Source of the DNA: Propionibacteriaceae bacterium
Lineage (GTDB): Bacteria; Actinomycetota; Actinomycetes; Propionibacteriales; Propionibacteriaceae
DNA length: 5,281 nucleotides
Direction: 5' to 3'
Assembly (NCBI GenBank): GCA_027346035.1
Contig: DAIESZ010000284.1
Span: forward strand, 1 to 5,281
The position numbers were made by a program, and so were the translations under genes. Below are positions 1-5,087 of this stretch, in pieces (within the stretch, counting starts at the first letter, position 1; every line of letters starts with the position of its first letter). The notes beneath the pieces are model-generated. The model was not told the origin of the DNA and did no database searches. It saw only the letters and a program-made list of their open reading frames with translations.

Positions 1-76
1 GTACTTGTGTTCGGATATGTCCACCAGAGTCCCTGGCGATCAGGGTCATAACACCTAGTCGCCACGCTTAAACCAC

Positions 77-152
77 TGGTGGGCCCACTGGGAATCGAAC
101 CCAGAACCCGCGGATTAAAAGTCCGCTGCTCTGCCTGTTGAGCTATAGGCCC
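77..152 (-). tRNA. tRNA-Lys (anticodon TTT)
   Basis: Read on the minus strand, this folds as a complete cloverleaf. The acceptor stem GGGCCTA pairs with TGGGCCC (one T-G pair), the anticodon stem is GCGGA/TCCGC around loop CTTTTAA, and the T arm is CTGGG-TTCGATT-CCCAG. The anticodon TTT reads lysine AAA/AAG codons. The discriminator is A (position 80) and the CCA end is encoded in the DNA (77-79). It points away from the other three tRNAs in the window. Confidence 0.97.
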
Positions 153-179
153 CTCCCGGGGCGCGCCCGGACCACGAAT

Positions 180-207
180 ACTCTACTGGCATGGGCTGCG
201 CCCCCAA
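180..207 (-). promoter_or_regulatory. Probable promoter of tRNA-Lys
   Basis: On the minus strand TTGGGG (202-207) is followed after 16 bases by TAGAGT (180-185), which fits the TANNNT pattern of actinobacterial -10 boxes. Transcription would begin near 173, about 20 bases before the mature tRNA-Lys 5' end. The same TAGAGT hexamer is the -10 of the SH3-protein gene. The -35 box is only a partial match, so the -10 carries most of the weight. Confidence 0.45.
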
Positions 208-290
208 CCCGACCACCTCGGCGAGGCCCGGGCTACGCATCGGGGTTCCACCGCCCGCCCGATGCCAGACTGGGGGCATGGAGCGGGGCG

Positions 291-953
291 ATGAGTAACT
301 CGGTGCGCGCGTTCGTGCTCGCGGTGACGATCGGACTGGTCCTGCTGGTCATCGCGGCAATCCACGACCGCCGGGCGCGACTGCGCGCCGAGCGGGTCGA
401 GATCGCCCCTGACGATGAGCCGTCCCCCGACACCCCCGCCGGACGCCGCTACGTGCGGCTCGTCGCCGCCCCGTTCAGCGCCGACGAGCGGGCCCGGGTC
501 GAGCAGTGGCGCGGCCTGGCCACGACACAACGCATCGAGGCGTCGCTTGCCGACCCCAGCCTGGCCACCCACCTCGACCCGGCCACGTGCATCGTCCACG
601 ACGCGGTGGTCCTGGTGTGCGAGGGGCCGATCACCGAGGTCCGCGAGGTGATCAGCGTCTGCCAGCGGGTGCTCGACGCCGGCCGGACCCTGTTGCTCGT
701 CGCCCCCGAGTGCGCCGCAGCGGTCCTCGAGATGCTCGCGGTCAACCTGCACGCCGGCAGCCTCGCCAGTTGCGTCGCCATCGCGTCGGACGCCGCCCGG
801 GTCCGGGTCCGCGAGCTGACGGGGGCCGCGGGCGTGCCGGCGTCCGACCTGCGGAGCGGCTATCTGCCGCAGGGGGTGTTCGGACGCGCCGAGCGGGTCG
901 TGTGCGACGACACCGGGCTGTGGATCGGCACCGGTGGCCCCGCCGAGTCCTGA
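291..953 (+). CDS. Membrane-anchored GroEL apical-domain-like protein
   Basis: The 220-residue product has a hydrophobic helix at about residues 5-24, then a basic stretch (HDRRARLRAER), an acidic Pro-rich linker (about 37-50) and a globular domain. Residues about 84-214 align with the apical domain of GroEL (E. coli about 197-337). REVISVCQRVLDAGRTLLLVA matches the [21 protein letters not shown] segment, AVLEMLAVN matches EALATLVVN, GSLASCVAIA matches GTFKSVAVKA of other GroELs, and GRAERVV matches GQAKRVV. The equatorial ATPase domain is entirely absent, so it cannot act as an ATP-driven cage. By inference it binds unfolded or hydrophobic chains at the membrane. ATG 291 is chosen because GGAG at 280-283 lies 7 bases upstream; the longer open frame from 138 runs through tRNA-Lys. 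The gene stands alone with no visible operon partner. Alternative: an unrelated Rossmann-like domain, but the conserved spacing argues against that. Confidence 0.85.
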   Translation: MSNSVRAFVLAVTIGLVLLVIAAIHDRRARLRAERVEIAPDDEPSPDTPAGRRYVRLVAAPFSADERARVEQWRGLATTQRIEASLADPSLATHLDPATCIVHDAVVLVCEGPITEVREVISVCQRVLDAGRTLLLVAPECAAAVLEMLAVNLHAGSLASCVAIASDAARVRVRELTGAAGVPASDLRSGYLPQGVFGRAERVVCDDTGLWIGTGGPAES

Positions 954-1033
954 GACCCGACCGCGGCCCTCCCGCCCCGGGAACCCTTGACCTCTACCTC
1001 GACTTGAGTCGGATTCCGACCGTCCCGCCAGGC

Positions 1034-1061
1034 GGAGGCAGCCATCCGGGATGGTGCCTCC
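1034..1061 (+). terminator. Long hairpin, possible terminator of the GroEL-like gene
   Basis: GGAGGCA (1034-1040) pairs with TGCCTCC (1055-1061) and CCATC (1042-1046) pairs with GATGG (1050-1054). That makes 12 base pairs with a single bulged G at 1041 and a CGG loop. It starts 80 bases after the stop of the upstream gene. No T-run follows, so it could be a U-less actinobacterial terminator or an RNA structure with another role. Confidence 0.45.
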
Positions 1062-1169
1062 AGACGGCCGCACGACCATCGTTCACGCTTGTCAATGGCG
1101 ACTTCTGCACACCGGCGGGTGCCAGTCGACAGGGATCCCCGGCGGTCCCGGCGACCCACCCCCACCGCG

Positions 1170-1198
1170 TTGAGGTGCGCCACCTGCGGCCATAGAGT
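1170..1198 (+). promoter_or_regulatory. Promoter of the SH3/LAS-domain gene
   Basis: TTGAGG (1170-1175) and TAGAGT (1193-1198) are separated by exactly 17 bases, a good match to a housekeeping sigma factor promoter in a GC-rich actinobacterium. Transcription would start near 1205, giving a leader of about 85 bases before GTG 1289. Confidence 0.6.
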
Positions 1199-1204
1199 GC
1201 GCGC

Positions 1205-1288
1205 GTCGAGCCGACCAGCCGGTAGCTCGGCAACCCACGCACCCGACGTCGACCGGAACTTCGGTCCGTGCCGCGAAAGGAACTCCTC
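1205..1288 (+). promoter_or_regulatory. Structured 5' leader of the cell-wall protein gene
   Basis: The leader contains TCGAGC (1206-1211) pairing with GCTCGG (1225-1230, one T-G pair) and GACCG (1251-1255) pairing with CGGTC (1262-1266). A CAACCCACGCACCCGA stretch lies between the stems. The ribosome binding site AAAGGA (1276-1281) follows the second hairpin. It does not match a riboswitch class I can name; I looked for c-di-AMP (ydaO) features because that class often sits ahead of actinobacterial cell-wall hydrolases, and the GGGGAACC and GGGGTGAAT boxes are missing. Confidence 0.3.
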
Positions 1289-2665
1289 GTGAACCTGGGA
1301 CTGCGCACGCTGAGGACCGGCGTGGCCGCGCTCGCCCTGTCCGGAACCGTGCTGGTCACCGCGCAGGTGGTCCTGGCACCCATGGCAGCGGCCGCCTACG
1401 GGACGGTGCGGGCCACCACCGCGGTCAACGTGCGCGCGGCAGCGACGACCTCGTCGGCGATCGTGGGCGTCCTCTACCAGGGAGACACCGCCCAGCAGGT
1501 CGGCGAGGTCACCCAGGGGTTCGTGCCGATCACATTCCAGGGCAGCACCCGATACGTCAGCGCCGACTACGTGACTGGCGCGGCCTCCACCAGCGGTTCA
1601 TCGAGCCCGACCACCACTCCCAGCCCCACGGCCACCCCCAGCCCGAGCCCCCCGAAGGGCACCGTCTATGCCCTCGAGAGCGTCCACGTGCGAATCGGCC
1701 CATCACTCGCCGACCGCGTCGTCGGGGTGCTGATCAAGGGTCGCTCGGCCACGGCGACCGGCGTCACCTCGGGGTCGTGGACGCAGGTCACGCTCAACGG
1801 GGCCACCCGGTGGATCTCATCGGGCTACCTCGGCACCGGCGCGCCGACCGCACCAAGTGTGCAGGGCTCGTACTCGGTCGCCGGCCACGCCCGCACGACG
1901 ACACCACTGATGATCCGCACCGCGTCCGGCTCCAGCTTCGTCTCCCTGGGCGACCTGGCAACCGGGACCATCGTCGACCTCACCGGCAAGAAGGCCGCAG
2001 GGGTCTCGCAGATCGTCTACCAGGGCGTCCTACGCTGGGTGAACAGCACCTTCCTCGTCCCGGTGAGCACCACCACGCACCCCACCGCGCCCCCGCCGCC
2101 CGCCACGGTCGGCACCCGCTACGCGACCGTGGCCCTCGACATCCGCGCCACCCCCGCCTACACGACCACGGTGATCACCGAGGTGCCAGCCGGCACCGCG
2201 CTGAAGATCACCGGCATCATGTCCGGCGACTACGCCCAGGTCGTGTGGGACGGCGTCCCTCGCTGGGTCACCGCCAAGTACCTGTCGACCACCCAGACCC
2301 TGAACACCGGCGGGTCGGTCGGCCTCGACAACCTCACGAGCAACGGCAAGCTGATCGTCACGACCGTGCGGGCACGCTTCCCGCAGATCACGACGATGTA
2401 CGGGGTGCGGCCCGACCCGTTGCCCGATCACCCGAGCGGCCACGCGGTCGACATCATGCTGCCGAACTACCAATCCAACGAGACCCTCGGGTGGACGATC
2501 GCGAACTACATGAGAGCGCACGCGGCCGAGTTGCACATCAGCTACATCATCTTCCACCAGCACATCTGGAACATCGCCCGCGACTCGGAGGGCTGGCGGC
2601 TGATGGCCGACCGCGGAAGTGACACCGCCAACCACATGAACCACGTGCACGTGACGGTGTTCTGA
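1289..2665 (+). CDS. Exported protein with four SH3-like repeats and a LAS/M15-like C-terminal domain
   Basis: The 458-residue product starts with a signal peptide (about 1-36: LRTLR, a hydrophobic core, then MAAAA before YG). Four bacterial SH3-like repeats follow at about 38-97, 124-183, 195-258 and 275-335. Each ends in a related motif (TRYVSADYV, TRWISSGYL, LRWVNSTFL, PRWVTAKYL). A Ser/Thr/Pro-rich linker (about 98-122) separates the first two. The C-terminal domain (about 340-458) has DHPSGHAVDIM, giving the H381-x6-D388 pair, and terminal NHVHV giving H452-x-H454. This is the zinc-ligand pattern of LAS (VanY/MepA/M15-like) peptidases and resembles the actinobacterial ARB-07466-type C-terminal domain. 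The likely role is peptidoglycan binding and perhaps cleavage outside the membrane; catalysis is inferred. GTG 1289 is chosen over GTG 1268 because AAAGGA (1276-1281) lies 7 bases upstream of it. The third SH3 repeat is the most diverged. Confidence 0.88.
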   Translation: MNLGLRTLRTGVAALALSGTVLVTAQVVLAPMAAAAYGTVRATTAVNVRAAATTSSAIVGVLYQGDTAQQVGEVTQGFVPITFQGSTRYVSADYVTGAASTSGSSSPTTTPSPTATPSPSPPKGTVYALESVHVRIGPSLADRVVGVLIKGRSATATGVTSGSWTQVTLNGATRWISSGYLGTGAPTAPSVQGSYSVAGHARTTTPLMIRTASGSSFVSLGDLATGTIVDLTGKKAAGVSQIVYQGVLRWVNSTFLVPVSTTTHPTAPPPPATVGTRYATVALDIRATPAYTTTVITEVPAGTALKITGIMSGDYAQVVWDGVPRWVTAKYLSTTQTLNTGGSVGLDNLTSNGKLIVTTVRARFPQITTMYGVRPDPLPDHPSGHAVDIMLPNYQSNETLGWTIANYMRAHAAELHISYIIFHQHIWNIARDSEGWRLMADRGSDTANHMNHVHVTVF

Positions 2666-2685
2666 TCGATGCGGGCCGGTCAGGG

Positions 2686-2701
2686 GACGCCGTCCGGCGT
2701 C
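2686..2701 (+). terminator. Hairpin after the SH3/LAS-domain gene
   Basis: GACGCC (2686-2691) pairs with GGCGTC (2696-2701) around a GTCC loop, 21 bases after the stop codon. No T-run follows, so this is a possible GC-rich terminator; it also abuts the tRNA-Glu promoter. Confidence 0.4.
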
Positions 2702-2707
2702 GGTCGA

Positions 2708-2738
2708 TTCGCGACCGGGCTCGCGTGTCCCGTAGCAT
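2708..2738 (+). promoter_or_regulatory. Probable promoter of tRNA-Glu
   Basis: TTCGCG (2708-2713) and TAGCAT (2733-2738) are 19 bases apart, and the mature tRNA starts 11 bases after the -10. The -35 region (TCGATTCGCGACC) closely resembles that of the tRNA-Asp promoter (TCGATTGGCGAAC), with the same 25-base offset to the -10, which raises confidence despite the long spacer. Confidence 0.5.
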
Positions 2739-2749
2739 TGCCGGGTCAG

Positions 2750-2825
2750 GTCCCCATCGTCTAGCGGCCTAGGACACCGCCCTTTCAAGGCGGCAGCGCC
2801 GGTTCGAATCCGGTTGGGGATGCCA
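2750..2825 (+). tRNA. tRNA-Glu (anticodon TTC)
   Basis: The acceptor stem GTCCCCA pairs with TGGGGAT, the anticodon stem CCGCC/GGCGG encloses loop CTTTCAA, and the T arm is CCGG-TTCGAAT-CCGG. The anticodon TTC reads glutamate codons. The discriminator is G (2822) and the CCA end is encoded (2823-2825). Confidence 0.97.
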
Positions 2826-2828
2826 CAC

Positions 2829-2862
2829 ACGGCCCCGCGCGGCACCGTCGCCGGGGCCGTTT
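2829..2862 (+). terminator. Terminator after tRNA-Glu
   Basis: ACGGCCCCG (2829-2837) pairs perfectly with CGGGGCCGT (2852-2860), ending in a short TTT. It begins 3 bases after the CCA end. The loop can form a small inner GCG/CGC stem. The T-run is short, as is common in GC-rich actinobacteria. Confidence 0.7.
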
Positions 2863-2977
2863 CGGCGTCCGAGAACCACCCCGAGATGTGCACGTCCCGC
2901 ATGGACATCGGCCGTCACGGGCACATCCCGGCAGGACGCGTGAATCTCGGGGAAGCCCGTCCGCGGGGCCGGCTCGA

Positions 2978-3008
2978 TTGGCGAACGCGGACGGGGGCAC
3001 GCTATAGT
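2978..3008 (+). promoter_or_regulatory. Probable promoter of tRNA-Asp
   Basis: TTGGCG (2978-2983) and TATAGT (3003-3008) are 19 bases apart. The -10 is near consensus. The -35 context matches the tRNA-Glu promoter. The start of transcription would be near 3015, leaving a leader of about 45 bases before the mature tRNA. Confidence 0.55.
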
Positions 3009-3014
3009 TCTCAA

Positions 3015-3056
3015 GCTGCCAGACGGCAGCGCGGCCGATACGATCGGCCGGGCCGC
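3015..3056 (+). repeat. Two tandem hairpins in the tRNA-Asp leader
   Basis: GCTGCC (3015-3020) pairs with GGCAGC (3025-3030) around AGAC. Directly after it CGGCCGAT (3032-3039) pairs perfectly with ATCGGCCG (3043-3050) around ACG. GCGGCC (3031-3036) could alternatively pair with GGCCGC (3051-3056). The structures fill nearly the whole leader between the promoter and the mature tRNA 5' end, so they may affect 5' processing by RNase P or act as a DNA site. Confidence 0.55.
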
Positions 3057-3058
3057 AA

Positions 3059-3132
3059 GGCCCCGTAGCGCAGTTGGTTAGCGCGCCGCCCTGTCACGGC
3101 GGAGGTCGCGGGTTCGAGTCCCGTCGGGGTCG
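3059..3132 (+). tRNA. tRNA-Asp (anticodon GTC)
   Basis: The acceptor stem GGCCCCG pairs with CGGGGTC (one G-T pair), the anticodon stem CCGCC/GGCGG encloses loop CTGTCAC, and the T arm is GCGGG-TTCGAGT-CCCGT. The anticodon GTC reads aspartate codons. The discriminator is G (3132) and the following bases are CGG, so CCA is not encoded and must be added by the nucleotidyltransferase. Confidence 0.97.
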
Positions 3133-3136
3133 CGGA

Positions 3137-3165
3137 AGCGGTGATGAGCATCATCACCGCTTTTT
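3137..3165 (+). terminator. Strong intrinsic terminator after tRNA-Asp
   Basis: AGCGGTGATGA (3137-3147) pairs perfectly over 11 bases with TCATCACCGCT (3151-3161) around a GCA loop, followed by a run of five T (3161-3165). This is the best intrinsic terminator in the window. It lies between tRNA-Asp and tRNA-Phe, so tRNA-Phe would need its own promoter or readthrough. Confidence 0.9.
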
Positions 3166-3205
3166 GCATCACCGGACCATCGTCGAGATGGGTCCAGAAC
3201 TACCA

Positions 3206-3279
3206 GGCCAGGTAGCTCAGCTGGTAGCAGCGTTCGCCTGAAAAGTGAAAGGTCACCGGTTCGATCCCGGTCCTGGCCA
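3206..3279 (+). tRNA. tRNA-Phe (anticodon GAA)
   Basis: The acceptor stem GGCCAGG pairs with CCTGGCC, the anticodon stem TTCGC/GTGAA (one G-T pair) encloses loop CTGAAAA, and the T arm is ACCGG-TTCGATC-CCGGT. The anticodon GAA reads phenylalanine codons. The discriminator is A (3279) and the next bases are CCG, so CCA is not encoded. The D stem GCTC faces CAGC, leaving a C-C mismatch where GAGC would complete four pairs. Confidence 0.95.
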
Positions 3280-3285
3280 CCGGTC

Positions 3286-3320
3286 GACGGCCCCGCAGCC
3301 CCTCGTGGCGCGGGGCCGTC
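3286..3320 (+). terminator. Terminator-like hairpin after tRNA-Phe
   Basis: GACGGCCCCGC (3286-3296) pairs perfectly over 11 bases with GCGGGGCCGTC (3310-3320), starting 7 bases after the tRNA. No T-run follows. The arms share ACGGCCCCG/CGGGGCCGT with the hairpin after tRNA-Glu. Confidence 0.6.
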
Positions 3321-3661
3321 GTCATGCTCGGGGAGATCGGGTCCCGGCCCGGTGTGCCCGGCACAGGTGGCCGCACAACCCGCCGACCACTTCCCCACAC
3401 CGGCCCGCGTCCGACACTCGTGGGGGCCACCGTGAGATCGCCTGCGCCGACACCCAACGTCAGCCGCGCACCACCCGCGCCCATGACGAGACGCCCCGTG
3501 ACCAGCCGCAAGCCCCCCGAATCCTGGCTGAGATCCGGCTGGCGGGTCGGGGTCCCGGGATTCGTCCTCCAACTCATCGGCGGCGATCGGGCGCGCGTTC
3601 GCCGTGATGGGGCACGCCCGGCCGCACGGCGGGTGGGTTTCGGCAGAGGCGGGGCCGGGGG
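3321..3661. other. Non-coding stretch between tRNA-Phe and ndh
   Basis: I see no gene here. Open frames on both strands lack ribosome binding sites and recognisable protein patterns, and some only extend into the tRNA genes or ndh. I found no direct repeat of the tRNA-Phe 3' end that would mark an integrated element. The only structure worth naming is the hairpin at 3601-3630. Confidence 0.6.
3601..3630 (-). terminator. Possible terminator of ndh
   Basis: GCCGTG (3601-3606) pairs with CACGGC (3625-3630), with an inner GGG/CCC stem (3610-3612 and 3617-3619). It lies 32 bases past the ndh stop codon in the direction of ndh transcription. There is no T-run, so the call is weak. Confidence 0.3.
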
Positions 3662-5008
3662 TCAGTGGGTTTCCTGCTCGCGCAACCGGTTCTCGGTATC
3701 GGTGACGATCGAGCGGGCCTGTTCGGCGGGCGACTCGGTGATGTCCCCCAGGATGCCGGTGGCCGAGCGGGGCCACGAGGCGTAGCGCATGCCGAGGTTG
3801 ATCATCGCCTGCAGCTGGTTCCTGCCGCCCAGCAGGCTGCGCAGGTGCACCACGACCCAGATCGTCCACGCCGCGAAGCCGGTCAGCGTCCGCGGCGTGT
3901 TCTGCCCCGGCTTCTGCGGCAGCTGCAGCACGGCGGCGCCGCGTCCGATCGTGGCCATCGTGCCCTTGTCCTTGTAGTCGAACGGTGTGAGCTCACGGCC
4001 GCCCTCCAGCGCGATGATCTGCCGCGCCACGTGCTCGCCCATCTGCAAGGCCGGCTGGGCCAGCTGCGGCTGCGGATCGTCGTCGCAGATCGCGCAGTCG
4101 CCGATCGCGAAGATCGAGTCCTCGCCGATCACCCGCAGGTTCCGGTCGATCCGGATCCGGCCGCCGCGCCCCTGCAGCACGCCCCACTCCGTGACCAGGC
4201 CGTAGCCGCCGACACCGGCACCCCAGATGACGACGTCGACGTCGAGCTGGCCGCCGTCCTTGAAGTGCACCTTGTCACCCTCGACCTCGACGATCGCTGT
4301 GTTGAGGCGCACGTCGACGCCGCGCTTGCTGATCTCGCGCAGGGCGTACCGCTGCAGGCGGGCGTCGAACGGAGCGAGCAGCACCGGGCCCATCTCGACG
4401 AGCACGACCCGGAAGTTGTCCTGGTGCACCTCCGGGTAGATGAACGAGAGCGCCTGGGTCTTCATCTCGGCCAGCGTCCCGGCCATCTCGACGCCGGTCG
4501 GGCCGCCACCGACGACCACGACCGTGAACCGCTTGTCGCGGTCCTTCGACGCGGTGAGCGCTTCGAGCCCCGAGAAGATGATGTCGCGCACATCGAGGGC
4601 CGCTGCGCGCGTGTAGATCGAGCGCGCGTGGTGTGCCGCGCCCGGGATCCCGAAGAAATTGGCGCCGACGCCGTTGGCGAGCACCAGGTGGTCGTAGCCG
4701 ATGTCGTGGCCGCGGGTGACCTTGACGATCTTGTTCTGCTTGTCGATCCCGACCACCGTGGCCCTGCGGAACCTCGTGTCGGGATCCCGGTGATCGGCCA
4801 CGAACCGGCGCAACGGGTAGGTGACGTCGCCGGGGTTCAGGCCGCCGGTGGCCACCTGGTAGAGCAGCGGCTGGAACGTCGAATAGGGATGCCGGTCGAT
4901 CAACGACACCGGGTGACCAGCCGATGCGAGCGCTCTCACCGCCGCAAGGCCCGCGAATCCACCACCGACGACAACAACCTTCGACTTGGCCATGCATGTG
5001 ATTGTCAC
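3662..5008 (-). CDS. ndh: Type II NADH dehydrogenase (NDH-2)
   Basis: The 448-residue flavoprotein transfers electrons from NADH to membrane quinone without pumping protons. It has the FAD-binding motif VVVVGGGFAG (11-20), then FQPLLYQVATGGL (45-57), typical of NDH-2. A second nucleotide-binding motif, VVVVGGGPTGVEMAG (163-177), binds NADH. IFAIGDCA (299-306) contacts FAD, and AQPALQMGEHVARQI (317-331) is the quinone-site helix. The C-terminal segment (about 376-415, rich in Trp, Leu and Arg) would attach it to the inner face of the membrane. Length is close to that of mycobacterial Ndh (about 460 residues). GTG 5008 is chosen because GGAGG (5017-5021 on the minus strand) lies 8 bases upstream; ATG 4993 (MAKSKV) has no such site but would still leave the FAD motif intact. 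The gene faces the tRNA cluster and appears monocistronic. Confidence 0.95.
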   Translation of the reverse strand: MTITCMAKSKVVVVGGGFAGLAAVRALASAGHPVSLIDRHPYSTFQPLLYQVATGGLNPGDVTYPLRRFVADHRDPDTRFRRATVVGIDKQNKIVKVTRGHDIGYDHLVLANGVGANFFGIPGAAHHARSIYTRAAALDVRDIIFSGLEALTASKDRDKRFTVVVVGGGPTGVEMAGTLAEMKTQALSFIYPEVHQDNFRVVLVEMGPVLLAPFDARLQRYALREISKRGVDVRLNTAIVEVEGDKVHFKDGGQLDVDVVIWGAGVGGYGLVTEWGVLQGRGGRIRIDRNLRVIGEDSIFAIGDCAICDDDPQPQLAQPALQMGEHVARQIIALEGGRELTPFDYKDKGTMATIGRGAAVLQLPQKPGQNTPRTLTGFAAWTIWVVVHLRSLLGGRNQLQAMINLGMRYASWPRSATGILGDITESPAEQARSIVTDTENRLREQETH

Positions 5009-5016
5009 AGAGGCGA

Positions 5017-5021
5017 CCTCC
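5017..5021 (-). promoter_or_regulatory. Ribosome binding site of ndh
   Basis: GGAGG on the minus strand, 8 bases before GTG 5008 and 23 before ATG 4993, so it decides the start in favour of the GTG. Confidence 0.75.
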
Positions 5022-5087
5022 GCCGGGAAGGGGCTGCGTCAGCGCCCGGACGCCGCCCCACCCCCGGCGTCCGTGTGCCGTCGGCGA

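Larger units (their letters stand above)
954..1288. other. Intergenic region with hairpin, promoter and leader
   Basis: This 335-base stretch contains a long hairpin (1034-1061), a promoter (1170-1198) and a structured 5' leader (about 1205-1288). A 67-codon open frame (1089-1292) overlaps the next gene's start as GTGA, but it lacks a clear ribosome binding site and has rare AGA/AGG codons, so I do not call it a gene. A TTGACC at 987-992 has no -10 at a usable distance. Confidence 0.7.

Noticed and set aside
31..45. CCCTG/CAGGG hairpin downstream of tRNA-Lys as a terminator
   Set aside because: It has only five base pairs, a loop of five, and no T-run on the minus strand.
138..290. In-frame N-terminal extension of the GroEL-like gene from ATG 138
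   Set aside because: It would begin inside tRNA-Lys, has no ribosome binding site, and its residues look like random GC-rich translation. ATG 291 has a good GGAG 7 bases upstream.
987..1017. TTGACC followed by a GACTTGAGTC near-palindrome, suggesting a MerR/SoxR-type promoter
   Set aside because: The inverted repeat matches at only about 4 of 7 positions per half and there is no -10 box at 17-19 bases.
1089..1292. 67-codon open frame with a CATC-type Cys pair, overlapping the next gene as GTGA
   Set aside because: There is no ribosome binding site, third-position GC is only moderate, AGA/AGG codons occur, and the promoter and leader of the next gene lie inside it.
2769..3014. Minus-strand frames ending in PDSNRRCRLERAV or PTGFEPALPP
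   Set aside because: They are antisense translations of tRNA-Glu, a common annotation artefact.
3200..3577. 125-residue minus-strand frame ending in a TGIEPVTFHFSGERCYQ-type sequence
   Set aside because: That ending is the well-known false translation of the tRNA-Phe antisense strand. The rest shows no protein signal.
3206..3661. Possible integration site of a mobile element at the tRNA-Phe 3' end
   Set aside because: No repeat of the tRNA 3' end, no integrase and no change in base composition are visible in the window.
3078..3869. 263-residue minus-strand frame with RDRTGDLSLF and GTRTRDLRRD segments
   Set aside because: These segments are antisense reads of tRNA-Phe and tRNA-Asp, and the remainder overlaps the 3' part of ndh in another frame.
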